A DNA stretch of 64,000 bases from Aptenodytes patagonicus. Lineage: Eukaryota > Chordata > Aves > Sphenisciformes > Spheniscidae. The notes below the pieces were generated by a model that saw only the letters and a list, made by a program, of their open reading frames with translations, ran no database searches and had not been told where the DNA came from. Positions 36,132 through 48,620 of this stretch are shown piece after piece (the first letter of the stretch is position 1; each line of letters starts with the position of its first letter). The position numbers and the translations under genes are program-made. The DNA lies in NCBI RefSeq assembly GCF_965638725.1, contig NC_134960.1, positions 3,660,501 through 3,724,500 on the forward strand, given 5' to 3'.

Positions 36132-38288
36132 GTAAGTATTTTTTCCCCCACAGGCAGATAATATTGCTGCTTACAAACACACACCAGGCATTGCTGCATT
36201 TCAGAGCCCTGCTACCGAATATCGCCGCTCATCTTGTTGTGGAAAGGGCTGGAAAAATGTGATACAACAGCAGGGCAATAGGGCTGGGGGGTGGGAGGGG
36301 AGCGGGGCTGGGCAGCCGAGGGCTGCACCCGCGGAGGTGCCGGCCCAAGCTGATACGAAGACAGTTTGTACAACCAAAAACTATTCCCAGGGCTCCCATT
36401 GTTCCCGTTGTTTTCTTTCTCTCAAAATCCTTGTGACTCATGAGCTACAACAAACAATTTTATGCCTGAGAGGGTGAAGGGCTAATAGCGCTGGCTGGAA
36501 ACGAGAAGGGAGCCCTGCAAACGAGGCAGCCGGAGACTCCCCTGGTCCCAGTGTGGATGGAGGAAGGGGGTTACGGCCGGGGGCTGTACACGGGACACAG
36601 CTGCCAGGACGGCAGTCGGGGGAAAAAAAGAGTGTTGAACCAAAACCTAAAGAAAACCTGTTATGTCGGCATCAAAAAGCACTCCCACGTCCCTTGTGCG
36701 GTGACCCGCTGCTGCTCGTCCTTCAAAGCGATGCTCAGAGCGCCACGCTGCCTGCGCTCGCTACGGAGAGGTCATCCGTGCGAGATCCCGCATCGCTGCG
36801 GCGGATGCAAAGGCGTCGGGGGAGGATTGCAGGTTTGTTGGGTTATAGGAGGGAACAGATTAAAATGTGAGACTTCGGATGCAGGCTGTGGCCAGTCCCT
36901 TCCCACCTCTCCTGTCCACCCTCTCCCTAGCAACACGTTGCGCTTTCCAGCATGCACTTGATTTTGAACGATGGGTTTAATTTCTGTTACATTTCGTACC
37001 AGTGCTCTGCAGTGTGGAGTGCTTTGGAAAGGTTTTTTTTTTTTTTGCTGAAACTTTTCAGGGATACAGATGTTTTTGCATATAAACAAAATTGCATCCC
37101 ATTCCGGGACTGGGAGCAAGGTCCTCCCTCTGCCCCAAGAGCGAGGTCTAAAAGCCCCAAGGTCAGCTGGGTGCAGATGCAGGGGAAAATGCGTAACACA
37201 ATTCCTGCTGGCTCAGAAAGCCTCGTGCGCGGGGACCTGGCCTGCTGGAGCGCGTCTGTGTTTGGCTGAGCCGCCTGGTCCCTTCGGAGCCGGTTTTCAC
37301 CCGGGCTGGTTTGCAGCAGGCGCCTGGAGCCGGCAGCCCCGGTTGCGTACCTGTGTCGGGTGATGCCGAGGCCGTGCCGCCTTGCCGGGTGTGATCATCC
37401 GCGCCAGATCCTGCACAGCAGTCCCTGGGCTGGCTGCTGTTTTAAAAGCTAATTAAAACCAGCGCTAGACGAGCGTTCCTTTTCGTTTCGATTTAAAGCC
37501 CAAAACAGATAGAGCTTTTTGGATCTCGCCCAGGAGCTGGTTTCATACGAGCGGAAAGTCGTTACCGTGGGATCTGAATTCGGTGTTTTCAGGTCGGTAT
37601 TTGGGGCTAAGGGGATAATTGGCAGGCTCAGACCTACGGTGCAGTTGCTTGAAAAGCCGAGTCCTTGACAGAGCACGTAAAGTGGGAGCTGAATGGTGGT
37701 GAGATTGCCGGGCCACTTTATTAGAGGGGTTTGTGAGTGAGTCAAAGAACCTGGAAATTGATACGAGGATTGCACAGAAAGGTGGTGGAGAGGCTCGGAG
37801 AGGGGCTGGTCGGCCGCAGAGGAGAGACGGAGGAGGAGGAGGAATGCTGCTGCAAAGCGGCGCAGCCTGGGAGTCCTTTGCTAAGGGTTCCTGATGCATC
37901 GCGGCGTGCCCATCGCAGCGAGGCACCGCGTGCCATGGCATCTCCTCCCAGGGGTAGGTGTTGCTCTCTGAGGTCGTCCAAGCGTTGGACAAATTGATGC
38001 TGGTCCATGCGAGAGCTCCTGGAGATGCCCAGCAGCCCCAGCAGCTGTCTCAGGGGTGCGGGGAACCGCAGCATGGCTGCGTCTGGCGGGTGAAGCAGCA
38101 GATCCTCTGCAAGGTGGAACGGCCGATGCACAAGGCGCGTGTGGCTGAAGGAGGAACTGAATCCAACCCCTGCCTTGCAGGTCTCTGCCATAACCACAGG
38201 AGCATCCTTCCCGCGCCAGGCTGGAGCGGAGTGAAACGTTAGGATGTGAAAATTGGAAGATGTGTTATATTTAATTAGCTCGGGGGGA

Positions 38289-38317
38289 TTTTTTTTTTTT
38301 TGAGAGAGAGAGAGAGA
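38289..38317. repeat. T13 plus GA microsatellite
   Basis: A run of thirteen T (38289-38301) is followed by eight GA units (38302-38317) in intron 3. It is simple-sequence DNA with no visible function. Confidence 0.95.
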
Positions 38318-41300
38318 TAAAATCGATACAGCTTTTGCTTCACAACAGCAAATTGCAGAAATAACAAAATACTGGTGTATCGTTGGGGAATGCATTGGCT
38401 TTGGTGTCCCAGTGACTTTTCACGTTCCTGGACCGCCAGGACTGGCTGTCCTGGGGAGGCACTCAGTCCAACACTGCAAACTGGTGGGCTGAAAGGATGG
38501 GGAAATAGTAGAGATCAGTAATACAGGCTTGCCTGGCCAGTGAGATGTGAGTGCTGACGGTAACTTAAAGGCTTGCAGACCTTGGAAACGGAGCCAACCC
38601 GGAGCAGTTGGATCTGCAGGACCAGGCTGTGGCTGGCAGTGGTGGTGCTGGAACAGGAGGGGTGAGCTTGAGTCTGTGACTGCCCAGTAGTTTTTCAGTC
38701 CAGGGAGCAATAATTGCCTAGAAGTTGTTTCCTACACAAAAAGATCTGGACGGGACTGTGTGTGTGATCAGACAGCTTCTCCACATGGCTGGTGGGACAG
38801 CTGGAGCAGCAGGACCTCTGTGTTGGTGGCCTGAGCTGCTTGGGGGAGGTCGGTGTCCTCCTTGAGCTGCTCTGGTAGAGCCTGGTCCATGACGTGAGGT
38901 CGGTGTGATCACACTGGGAATTAACCTGCCACCTCGTGTATGAGCAACATGGATGTGAGCAGGGAAAGCCAGCTGGGAAGCCGAGACGTGAGGCCGATGG
39001 GCTGCTTTGGGAATGGCAGTGGCAGAGGAGGTGAAGGAAACTGCTACATTGATTGCTGCTTTCATACAGTACTTGATGGTTTGCTGCTGCTGCCTCGTTG
39101 GGTACACTTGTGCTGAGGAGTGGTATCTTCAGGAGTATTTTTATCAATTCTTACTCTTTATTCATCTCTGTAATATCCACAGACACCTGTATTTTGCATG
39201 CTATAATCCGTTGCTCTGGGCAGTGTGGGAAGGCGGTGGTGGGTGCAGTGGGACCCGTGGTGGGGTGCAGTCATGGTCCTGCTGCGGGTGCCAGGGCTGG
39301 CAAGGGGGAGCGAGAGGTGCAGCTCCTGTCGGGGGATTCCCTCCCTCTGCAGCTCCCAGGGGAATATTGGACACCTCCTGTAGTTTTTCCTTTTCCTTGC
39401 CGTGCCCTGCTGTGAAACACTCCTCGTTGCTCACCCATGCGGCTGTGGGATCAGCGGGGACCGAGAGGGAGGTTTTCTCCGTGCGCCTTTCTCCTGCCTG
39501 GGCTCTGAGGCTGCACGAGCATGCCGACCCCGACTCCTGTTCCCTCTCGCTTGGAAGTACAAAGGCAAAAATGTCTTGGGATTTTGCAATTTCATGTTCT
39601 TTTTCCCCGTCTTTAAAGCTGACACATGGGCCAGGCTGGCCCCTGGGCATCGGTGCGATGCATCTCTGAGCATCGCTGAAACCTGCCTGAGGTTCCCGAG
39701 CAAGCAGAGGTAATAAAGCGCACGTCTTGGTTTGGCCTTCCCCATCGCCAGCAGATCAATAGGCAATAAACTGGATCTTGCTGCTGGGTTGGAAAGGGAG
39801 GACGGAGCCTGGCCAGGGCTGCGGGGGGAGCAGGGAGCGGGGCAGCCTGGCCTCGGAGACAATTTGTCAGCTCCTGCGGACGGGAAGAAACAGTAAACAC
39901 TCCTATTGAGGGAAAATTGCTTGTTTTCTGGTACCCAACTTTCTCTTCACCACCAGGTCCTCGGTTCGTCAGTGCCCAATTTATCCTTTATTTGGTTTTC
40001 ATAAATAATTCAGAGGAGTTTGAGTAGAATAATTGAGTCTTTTCCCAACCCTAATCCCAGACAATTCAAAACAAAAAGACATTTAGATTACAATTTGAGT
40101 GTATTAGCTGTTGGGAGATTTCCAGACAACTGATCTGCTTTCCTTTACAATTTCTGTGCCATTCTATCATTTCTAAAGTGTTCTGCTTTGATAGTTAATA
40201 ATTTGAGCATTTCCAGTTCTTCATGAAAAGACAGAGGCATCGCTGTGATAAAGTGCGGGCGTGTGTGCTGCCGTTGGATGGGTGAGCTTATCTGTTTTCC
40301 AAGAAGGACTAAATAAATGAAGTAGTGAGATTGCAAATCCAGCCTGCGATGTGCCTTATCATCTTCAGGGAAATAGATACAATCGTGCTTATTTGGCTTA
40401 AAATTAAAACTAAGCTTCTACGCTGATGTGAGCTGAAAAGCCAGAAGGGATGAATTTGGGGAAGACTTAATGCAGAAAAACATGAGCCTGGGATCCACAC
40501 CGTGCAGAGGGGAGAAATTATACCAAGGGCTGATCCCGTTGCTGTGTTTTCCAACATGGAGGCTGTGAGGTAGATGCGGTGGTGGGTTGCTGGAGGGTTT
40601 TGCATCTGCTGAGGATGTTGCGAAGCATTGGTGAAGCTGGTCCTGCTGGTTCAGAGCAGTGGCGAGCCGCGTGGGATGCACGGCCAGCTGCCTGTGAGAT
40701 GCTGCTGGGGCGCCTGGACCGCCGAAGCCACGACCCCAGCAAGCAGCTGAGAGCGCTAAAGAAATTATCTAAGTAATAGCTATGTGCAAAGTGCAATGTG
40801 TTTAGTTTCTGACATGAGGATCGGATGGAGCCATTTTATTTCCCGCCCGTGGATGGCAGCCCTTGGGGGGGGACCAAGGCTCCCCAACCGCACTGCCAGC
40901 TGCTCCCCAGGCTGGTTGCACGATGCGGGGCATGTCGGTGCAGGCTCCTCCATCTCCCTCTTCATCGGCAGGAGGAAGGTGGTGGGCCAGGCGTGGACAT
41001 AAATCCGCTCTGGCTGCCCACCCCTGGTGTTGCCTCGAAGCGATGGGACCCGTCACCTCTCAGGCTGTCGCCTGGTGCTGCCTTTGCAAAAGAAAGTGGG
41101 GATCCTTGTTTGGGGTAATGCTCTGGAAAGGGTGCTGCTGCGGTGGGTGCCAGCGCCCCAGGGAGGGGGGAGACCTCTCGGGGCAGGTTAACAACACAGC
41201 TGGACTTTTCTGGGGGCCAGTTGCCCTGGAAAGGGCAGTCCCACATCCCCCATCGCTGCTTCTGCGCTGGCTGCCAGGTCGTGTGCCCTGCAGTGGGAGC

Positions 41301-43731
41301 ACGAGCACGCCTACTGCCTGCTGCCCTGTGCTGCCCGCAGGGCCCTGCCTCCGCTGCCAGCACCACGCTGGGTAGGTTCATGGAGGAATTGTGTATATTT
41401 GCATGCCATGAAAGGGTGATGCCATGCTCCTGCACCCTGCTGCATTGAGGGGGGTGTCCTCAGGAGGCAACTGAGTCAGTAGGGTCCAGTCCGGGGAGTT
41501 TTGAAAACCTGTTGGGTGCCCAGCACCTTTGGAAACCATTCCTACCTGGCTTTGCCCACGAATCCCGAGAGCGAGTGTCTCCAAAATAGTGTTTTCTATA
41601 ACAGTTTTGCAAATGGAGCGGCGTAGACGTGCTGCGACGCTCCTGCCCCGGTGCTGGTGGCCGGAGCAGGGAGGTGGCACTGGCCCCCGATGCTGCCCTC
41701 GACCATGCGTGGTCCACGCAGGAGGGAGCATCTTGTCCACCAAAGCAGAGCGGTCCGACACGGGGAGGCTCGCTCGGGTTTGCGTTGTTCTCATTGGAGA
41801 TGGGCATTGAAACTGGGTAACGGAGACACCGTTTGCCCGAGTTGTGACCCTGGCAATGCAGGGGTGTCAAGAACGGGGTGTATTTGTACACTGTGTTTTA
41901 GAAAACGAGCTACAGTAGGGTTACTTGGCTTGTTTTGGTACACAGACACATAGCACTGGAAGGACTATGACATCTTCTATCTTAATTTTTTTTTTTTTTT
42001 AAATTTCCCACACTGGCAGCTTATTAAAAGGTTACTGTGGCGTCTGTAACCGTGCATTTGTAGCACTTAGAGACTTAAAGGAACCTGATCTTTCTCAAAC
42101 TGAGCCTAATTCTGTCTGTAATATGTAGGCTGTTAATTATGTTTATTGAAGGATGTGCTGAGCCTGTGTCTGGCCAACTCAAATCACGTTTATATAGACG
42201 TAGTCAAAAATGGCTCCAAGCAGATGCATCAGGAGGAAGGTACCAGTAAAATTCAAAGAGGTCCCAGCATAGAAAAGGTTGTTTATGTATTGTATTTAAC
42301 TCTAATTGGGTTAGCAGCTGAGACTCTTGAGGATTAAACAAACTGACCTAAATACTGGTCTCAGTGGTCTTAGTTAATGTCTAGTTTCCGGCATCTCAGC
42401 CGATTTTGTTTCCCAAATGCTCTCCAAAGCGCGTTATCTTTGTATCGAAAGTGTAAAACCATGTTGTATCGTTTATTGTGGTTCTGACAAAGCAGTGCTC
42501 ATTTGGAGAATAGGCTCTGCGAACAGATTAAACAGCGTCTGAAGAAAACACCTGATCTGTCCCGGCCCCGCAGAAGGTAATGCAGAAGTAGCAGGGATGG
42601 GGTGGATGGAGTGAGATTGTGTCCAGGCATGATTGCTGGCACCGTCGGTTATTATGTCAGCTAATAGCAGATGGTAGAGAGGAGAAATCATCCATTTTCA
42701 TTTACAATTTATTTTTATGCTGCAAGAGGCAGGATTGCTCGAGTTATTGCTATCAGGCAACCCTCTGGAAGGAAAACCTTATTTACCATGAGGGATTTTT
42801 TTGGAATAAGTTTTCCATTGTGGTGTATTGGGGGAAGACACTGCAGGGCCAGAAGTGAGATGGAGAACGAGCCCATTCACTGTCTGAGGGGCTGGAGGAT
42901 TTTCATAGAGGAGGGGTCCAGTGTTGTTCTCCCAGGAGGTTTATTGGGTCAGGAAAAATTGCCATGTGTTTGGCTGTGGATGTGTAAGCAGGCACCTAGA
43001 TCACCTTTTAGTCGGATATTTTCCAGCTCTTAGCGTAACCCAGCCTGCCTTTATTTTGCCTTTTGCTCCTCAGTGTGCAATCACCACTGGAGCAATCGAG
43101 CCCCGATGGGATACCTTCTGCTTTCGGCTGTCCCCGCTCGGGACAGTGAGGTGATGCAATGGGGACATGAAGGTGCTCGGGGCAGTGAGGTGGCTGTGTT
43201 TCCTGCAGCTTCATTCATGCCAAAAACAAAGCAAGCATCATTTCCCCCAGCAAGTCTGAATGTGGAGAAGCCCAGTTGCTGTACGTCCCTTGGCGTTCGG
43301 AGGAGATATTCGTGTGGCTGTGTTAAAACATTGATCCCCTAAGAGAAAGCAACCTGTCATTTCTTTAGTTTAATACTAATTTTCAGTCCGTGTCTTGGCC
43401 GAGGTTGCGCCCTGCGGCTGGATTTCACGTCTGCCTGGGCTGGGGGACCTCAGAAGGGTTGCAGCTGCAGGGGCTCAGGCTCTCGGTGCTGCCTGGCCAA
43501 GCATGGGCAGCCCCTGCCCGCGCACCTTGTTCTCCCTGAATCCTGCCCAAACCTCACCCCGGAGGTGACATGAAGTACACCCTGAAGCCGTGCCGTTGGG
43601 GACACAGGCACACACCACGCTGTCCCTTGGGGACTGTTTCCCCAGGATACCCTCCCCAGGCGCGCGTGCACCCAGCCTGTGCCAGACCCCTTCACCCTGC
43701 CTGTTGGATGGTTGTTTTTTTTCCGATACAG

Positions 43732-43889
43732 GTTTTCCGTACGGATCTGATAACGGCCATGAAGATCCCTGACTCCTTCCAGCTGAGCCCTGACGAGTAC
43801 TACGTCCTGGCCGATCCCTGGAGGCAGGAGTGGGAGAAGGGTGTCCAGGTGCCGGCGAGCGCTGAGGCCATTCCCGAGCCTGTGGTCAG
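43732..43889 (+). CDS. JADE2: JADE2 coding exon 4 (residues 49-100; start of EPL1-like region)
   Basis: This exon is 158 bp. Its acceptor is a T-rich tract ending GATACAG (AG at 43730-43731), and its donor is CAG/GTAAGC (GT at 43890). It opens in phase 0 with [15 protein letters not shown], continues [14 protein letters not shown] and [12 protein letters not shown], and ends EAIPEPVV plus two bases of codon 101 (Arg in human). This block is the most conserved part of the JADE N-terminus and begins the Enhancer-of-polycomb-like region that precedes the PHD fingers; in the family it contributes to binding the HBO1 acetyltransferase module. Compared with the human protein as I recall it, the changes are conservative (Tyr to Phe, Asp to Glu, Ile to Val, Gly to Ser). 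The exon is intact. Confidence 0.96.
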
Positions 43890-44612
43890 GTAAGCGAGCG
43901 GGGTCCCCTCTGCCTTGGTGGGGTGCACACCGTCTTGGAGAGCATGTAAAGGGGATGCACGGGAATGCACGGGGACCTCCCACCGTACCCTGCCATGGGC
44001 AGTTGCTTTCTGAAAGTCCCTCTCGTACATGCCCGGCTTTTCTCAGGCGGTAACGAGGAGCCGTGCCAGGCGGGCCAGCTCCTCTTGGTCGGGGAATTTT
44101 AAAAAGACCTGATAAAATCAAAGGGAGGATAAAAAAATACCAACAGAAAACCACTCAGAACGTCAGCCTCTGCCTGGCTGGTTGATGTGTCTCCATCTAG
44201 AAACACGTGGCTGTACCGCTGGTATTTCACGGCAGGGGTGCAGGAGTTGGCCCTTAAATTAAAAACTTCCCTCTGCCATGTAAGCTGTTTGTGAGTATTG
44301 GAAACGTGACGGGCATGCCGAGATTTGGGGCTTGGGAAAAGGAGCCCAGCAAATAGACAAGGATCTCCCGGACCTTGTAGAGACAACGTCTATCGGCCTA
44401 GATCAGTGTCTCATTAGCTATTTTAAAATAGGGAACTGAGTTTTAAAATAGACATTCAAACAGCTGCTCAAGCAGAAAAGAAACGTGGGGGAGCTGCTAC
44501 CCGTTCGCTGTGCGCGGGGGATTATCCCAGGGCGACGGCCGAAGCTGCGGGGGAAAGGCTGGTGCTGCCGGTGGGGGGAACCAGGCGGGTCAGGAAAGGA
44601 CCCCAAAACAAA

Positions 44613-44669
44613 CAGGGTCGGACCCGAAAACTCGCAGGGTCAGACCCCAGAACTCTCAGGGTTTGCAGG
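44613..44669. repeat. 22-bp tandem repeat, about 2.5 copies
   Basis: Two 22-bp units beginning CAGGGTC (44613-44634 and 44635-44656) are followed by a partial third unit starting CAGGGTTTGCAGG. A looser relative may precede them at about 44,588. It lies 720 bp into intron 4. Confidence 0.85.
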
Positions 44670-45469
44670 AGCTTTGCAGCTCTCGCGCTGCTCACTTTGT
44701 GACACGCGACCCTGGGCGTGCATCCTGCGAAAGCACTCGCGAAAGCATCGTGCCGGCGTGATGCTGGGGCTGCGCGTGGGAGCGGGGCGGCTGCGGGAGG
44801 ATGCGTTTTGCCGAGGGATTTGGGCAGGGTGCGAAGCCCAGCGGAGGCTCCGCTTGTCCCACAGCAACAGCAGCTGCTGCTGCAGCTGCCGACCTCGCTT
44901 CTGAAGTAAACTTTGTGTATGCTCCCCCTCCTCCCCCGGGGAAAACAGAGAAAGAAATGAAACTTTAATGAGTCTGAACACATCAAAAGGGAAGTTGTAA
45001 AGGGGGCTGTTGAGTTGATTTAATCCTTGGGGGGGGGGGGAACGATACCAAAAAAAGAGAGGGGAAAAAAAACCCCTATGTGTAGAATATCTTTTTTTAG
45101 TTGTCTTTGATAGCTAACCGCAGTCTGGACTTGCAAGCGCTCTGCTCCCCAGCTGAGGGCTCGTGCCGGTGCTATTTCCAGCTGAAAAGTGATAGCTCGG
45201 CGCTGCCGGGGCTGGCGGTGCCCGTGTAAAGCCATCCTGAACAGCGGGCTGCCGGGCTGCCCACGGGCGCTGCTTCCCGGTGTTCCATCGGGTGGGGTTT
45301 TGCATCCCAGACCTCTGAGCAGGGGGCTGCCAGGGTGTGGGGCAGGCTGCAGACGTGCCCTTCTGCTTTTCCCTAAGCTCTTGCTTTTCGGGGGTCCCCG
45401 GAGCAGCTCTGCTGGTGCTGCCTGCTCCCATGCAGGGATCCTCCTAAAGTGATGCCTGGTGCAGGTTGT

Positions 45470-46420
45470 CCCCCCCAGGTCCTCATCCCACCTTGTCCCG
45501 CTCCGGCACCAGCCCTTTTCCAATATCTTTCACATTTTTTTGGACCTCTATCATGTCTCCTCAGTCCTCTCTCCTCTAGACTGAACAGATCCATTCATTT
45601 TAAGCTTCCATCAAAGGTGGTGTTTTCTGGAGTTGTGAACGTTTTTGTCACCGCCTTCCAGGCTTCCCCTGGTTTTGCCCATGTCACCACAGGGACATGC
45701 CCACGGGCTTTGGAGGGGACATCAGACACCCCACCACAGCCTGGTGCTGCCCACTCACCTTGAGCTTGGGTTTCACTTCTACCATCAGATCCTCCTCTGA
45801 AGAATTTCCTAATCCTTGGGGGTTATTTTGCTCACTTGATTATTCTCAAGTTCCGTGCTGTTCCATAATCCTTGATGAATTGCCTCTTGCAGTAGTTCCA
45901 GCTCTTTCTTCAATTCCTCAACAGCATTTTGAGTTCAAGCCTTGCTCTCCAGAGAGTTTGTGACCTCCCCTTCATCAGAGTTAAACTCAGCAGACTGAGC
46001 AAGCGTACCCCGTGTCTGCGCGAGGAAGCCTGGCCCTGCAGAGGTCTTGGCACAGCCCACAGGCACCGGGGAGCATCTCCTGATAGGTAGCGTTGAAGCC
46101 TTGCTAAGTCAAGGTGGGTCCCATCTGCTCCTCTCCTATCCACCCACCACAGAGGTCCCAACCCATGTCGGATGGTTCTTATCCCGTGTTATTTTCTGCG
46201 TGCGTTCATATAGATTGCTTATTTATGTGCTTCAGTGGTTTTCCCTGAGTTTTATTTTTAAAGGCAGGTAATGTGTGTCATCTTCTGAAATCTGACGTAT
46301 TCTCTGTGACCTCTCAAAGATACTCGTTAGTGGCTCCATCACTCTCAGCTAATCCCAGGTGGATTTCTGCAGCCCCTCTGGGTTGCGATGTGCCCCGCTC
46401 ATCCCAGGCTGCTCCTCCCG
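45470..46420 (-). mobile_element. Old CR1 LINE copy, antisense (3' part and end of reverse transcriptase)
   Basis: Near 45,550 the sequence reads CTATCATGTCTCCTCAGTC followed by CTCCTCTAGACTGAACAG, a standard antisense CR1 passage. Near 46,130-46,330 further matches appear: CTCTCCTATCCACC, a TAGATTGCTTATTTATGTGCTTCAG stretch, TTTTAAAGGCAGGTAATGTG, and CTCTCAAAGATACTCGTTAGTGGCTC. The latter corresponds to reverse-transcriptase sequence in CR1 consensuses that I remember. The copy is heavily mutated and cannot be active. The middle (45,620-46,080) is less recognisable and may contain other DNA. Confidence 0.65.
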
Positions 46421-48395
46421 GGCTGCCGCGGGATCGTGCTGTTTACCCACAACCTTAGCTTCCTCAGAGGTCTTTGCTCTCTTGTTGCTCCATCTGTCTG
46501 TCCTGCACCATGTCTCATCTGCCTGAACCATCTCTCTTTGCTGGCAAGGCAGCGAGCATGGCCTGAAGGGCTTTGTCCTCGGACTGAAGCCTGTTCAAGA
46601 TATTTTGCCTTCGCTAGTGCGATGTGAGTGGAATGAAGAGCTCATTTTACGGCAGCATTAATGGTTGCACCTGGTTTGTGGCCACGATGCATGTCCCAGG
46701 GGGACAAGCGGTGACACTGCCAGATTTTTTTTAATCAGGACGGCATCTCTCCACATGCACACCAGAAGGCACAGCAGAGACGGGCGTGCTCCTCCCGAGC
46801 AGTTCTCCCTCCGATAGCATCCTCAATGTTTTCTCACTTGGGTCACCGATGTGAGAGTCGGAGATGGAGGGAGCAGCGTTCGGACTGCCAAGGACAGATG
46901 AAGACTGCAGTCCCTTTCGTATCTCCAGTGTTAGACAACTCCCTCTTGCAGCTTGCCCTCCTTCGGAGAAATGTCAAGTATTTTTTCACAATAGATGACT
47001 ATATTTCATCTGCCTAAAGAGAGCAGCCTTTAAAGGCCTTACAACTCCATTTACCTCCCTAGTTTAATTGCTTTAATTTGCCCCTATCTCCATCCTGGCA
47101 GCAGCGAGCGGGTATCTCGCTGGTCCCATCTGAGCTGCTGCTTTCGCTACCACCCCGCGGCTGCTGCCCCGTGGGCTCTGCACCAGTTTCCCCCTTTGCT
47201 TCCAAACTTTCCTTTTTCCTTACTCAAACAAAAAATTTCACATTAACCTAACGGATCCTCCCTGTGTCGGATGTCAGCAATCCAAATTCCTTTCTCTGCT
47301 GAAAAAAATCCCAGCGCTGATTTTTTCCTAGACTGGGAAATTTGGAGCCCAGCAGCTGCCGCTCTTCCTCGCTGTCGGGGCAGCGTTTTGCTTTTCCCCC
47401 CCATCTCAAAGGTGTAACGCAGGGGTGTGACAGAGTATCCTGCCCTTAGGTTTGCCGCGGCAGGGGACAGATGCCCGTGGTAATCCAGTCCTAATTTTGT
47501 CACTCCTGACAGCCATTTCCATGTGAAATTCCTAGAGGGAGGCAGGGGGGGAGAAGCTACTAGAGCCCTGGGAGCTGGAGAGCGGGCAAGCACTGCCTGC
47601 AAAATAATACTCAGCCCATCATCCTGCGACCCCAGGGGTCTGGTTCCTGGGCTGAGCGATCGGCAGCGAGCAGATTTTGCCGTGGAGGGTGCGAGAGTTG
47701 CTTCCCACTGCAGAGATGGATCTCGCCCTCCGAAAGGTGCCTTGTACGCAGCCGCTGCTGCTCTTTTCATCTCCTGCCTGGGCGCTTGGAAACCAGCTCT
47801 TCCTACCCGCAGCCTGCCTCTAGGTTTTGTGTCTCCAAAGCTGAAAATTAGATTTTTGAAACATTTTATTTTTCTGGAGCTCTAAAATGTCAAAAGCTGG
47901 GGGTGAGGCAGAAGGAAAGAGCTGTATTTTAAGGAATGCTTTCCCCAGAAAGCCGCCATCTCAAAATGCCTCCACTAAGAGCCACCTTAAACTCGAGGGT
48001 CCTTTCTAGGTTAGCGCAAATCGCAGTGCAGTTGGAAGGAAAGCGGTGGGGGAAGAGGTGCAGCATCTCTTGGCTTGGTGTCCCGGGAGGCACAGATGCT
48101 GCCGATGGCCACCCGCACGCCAGGGTTATCAGGCAGCGCAGGAGATCAGCTGTTTCCTCTCCACAATCATTTCTGGCTCATCGCTACTGAAAAGGGTTTT
48201 ATTTTGTACAGTAACACGCCTGAGAATTGCCCAAAGCTTGAAGGGCCCCGGCGTGGCAAGAAAAGCCGCTTGCAGTCGGATGAGAGCAGGGGAATGAGGA
48301 GTCGAGGCGAGTTTCCCTTCTCAGAGGCAGGGAGCGGCAGGCTGGCATCCTCTGCCCGCGCGTCTCCAGGCCACCCGCCCTGGGATGTGGGTGGT

Positions 48396-48452
48396 GATGG
48401 CACTACATCCCAGTGATGACAGTACATCCCAGTGATGACAGTACATCCCACC
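48396..48452. repeat. 19-bp tandem repeat, 3 copies
   Basis: Three 19-bp units (48396-48414, 48415-48433, 48434-48452) of the form GATGACAGTACATCCCAGT are nearly identical, with three changes in the first and two in the last. The near-identity suggests a recent origin. It is in intron 4. Confidence 0.95.
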
Positions 48453-48529
48453 TCTGCTAGAGCCCGTAGCCAAAGGATCTCCACAGGCTTTCCAGAACCA
48501 GAGATGAGCCTTACAGCTCCCGCGTGACC

Positions 48530-48620
48530 TCTGCCTTTATTTTATAAATGGGTAAACTGAGGCACGGAGATTTCTACTGTGAGTCAGTGGTAGAGCCAGG
48601 TATGAGATCCCAGTCTGGTG
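48530..48620 (-). repeat. MIR-like SINE fragment
   Basis: ATTTTATAAATGGGTAAACT and GAGGCACGGAGA match the reverse MIR core ('ATTTTACAGATGAGGAAACT', 'GAGGCACAGAGA'). A segment like 'AGTGGCAGAGCCAGGATTNGAACCC' follows (here AGTGGTAGAGCCAGG, then ATGAGATCCCAG). This is the clearest antisense MIR match in the window. Confidence 0.75.

Larger units (their letters stand above)
31185..43731 (+). other. JADE2: JADE2 intron 3
   Basis: The intron is 12,547 bp, with GTACGT donor and a T-rich tract ending ACAG. It contains an antisense CR1 relic (35411-35700), a 63-bp exon-like segment (36069-36131), a T13/(GA)8 tract (38289-38317) and an AT-rich patch around 39,990-40,230. No second gene is supported. 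A 220-codon open frame near 39,007 has no recognisable domain. Confidence 0.9.

Noticed and set aside
39007..39669. 220-codon + strand open frame in intron 3 with a hydrophobic first half
   Set aside because: It overlaps other frames on both strands, has no recognisable domain, and its composition changes abruptly between halves as random sequence would.
46260..46272. CAG/GTAATG as a recursive splice site in intron 4
   Set aside because: It falls inside the antisense CR1 copy, and the same bases occur in the repeat consensus, so it is explained by the repeat.
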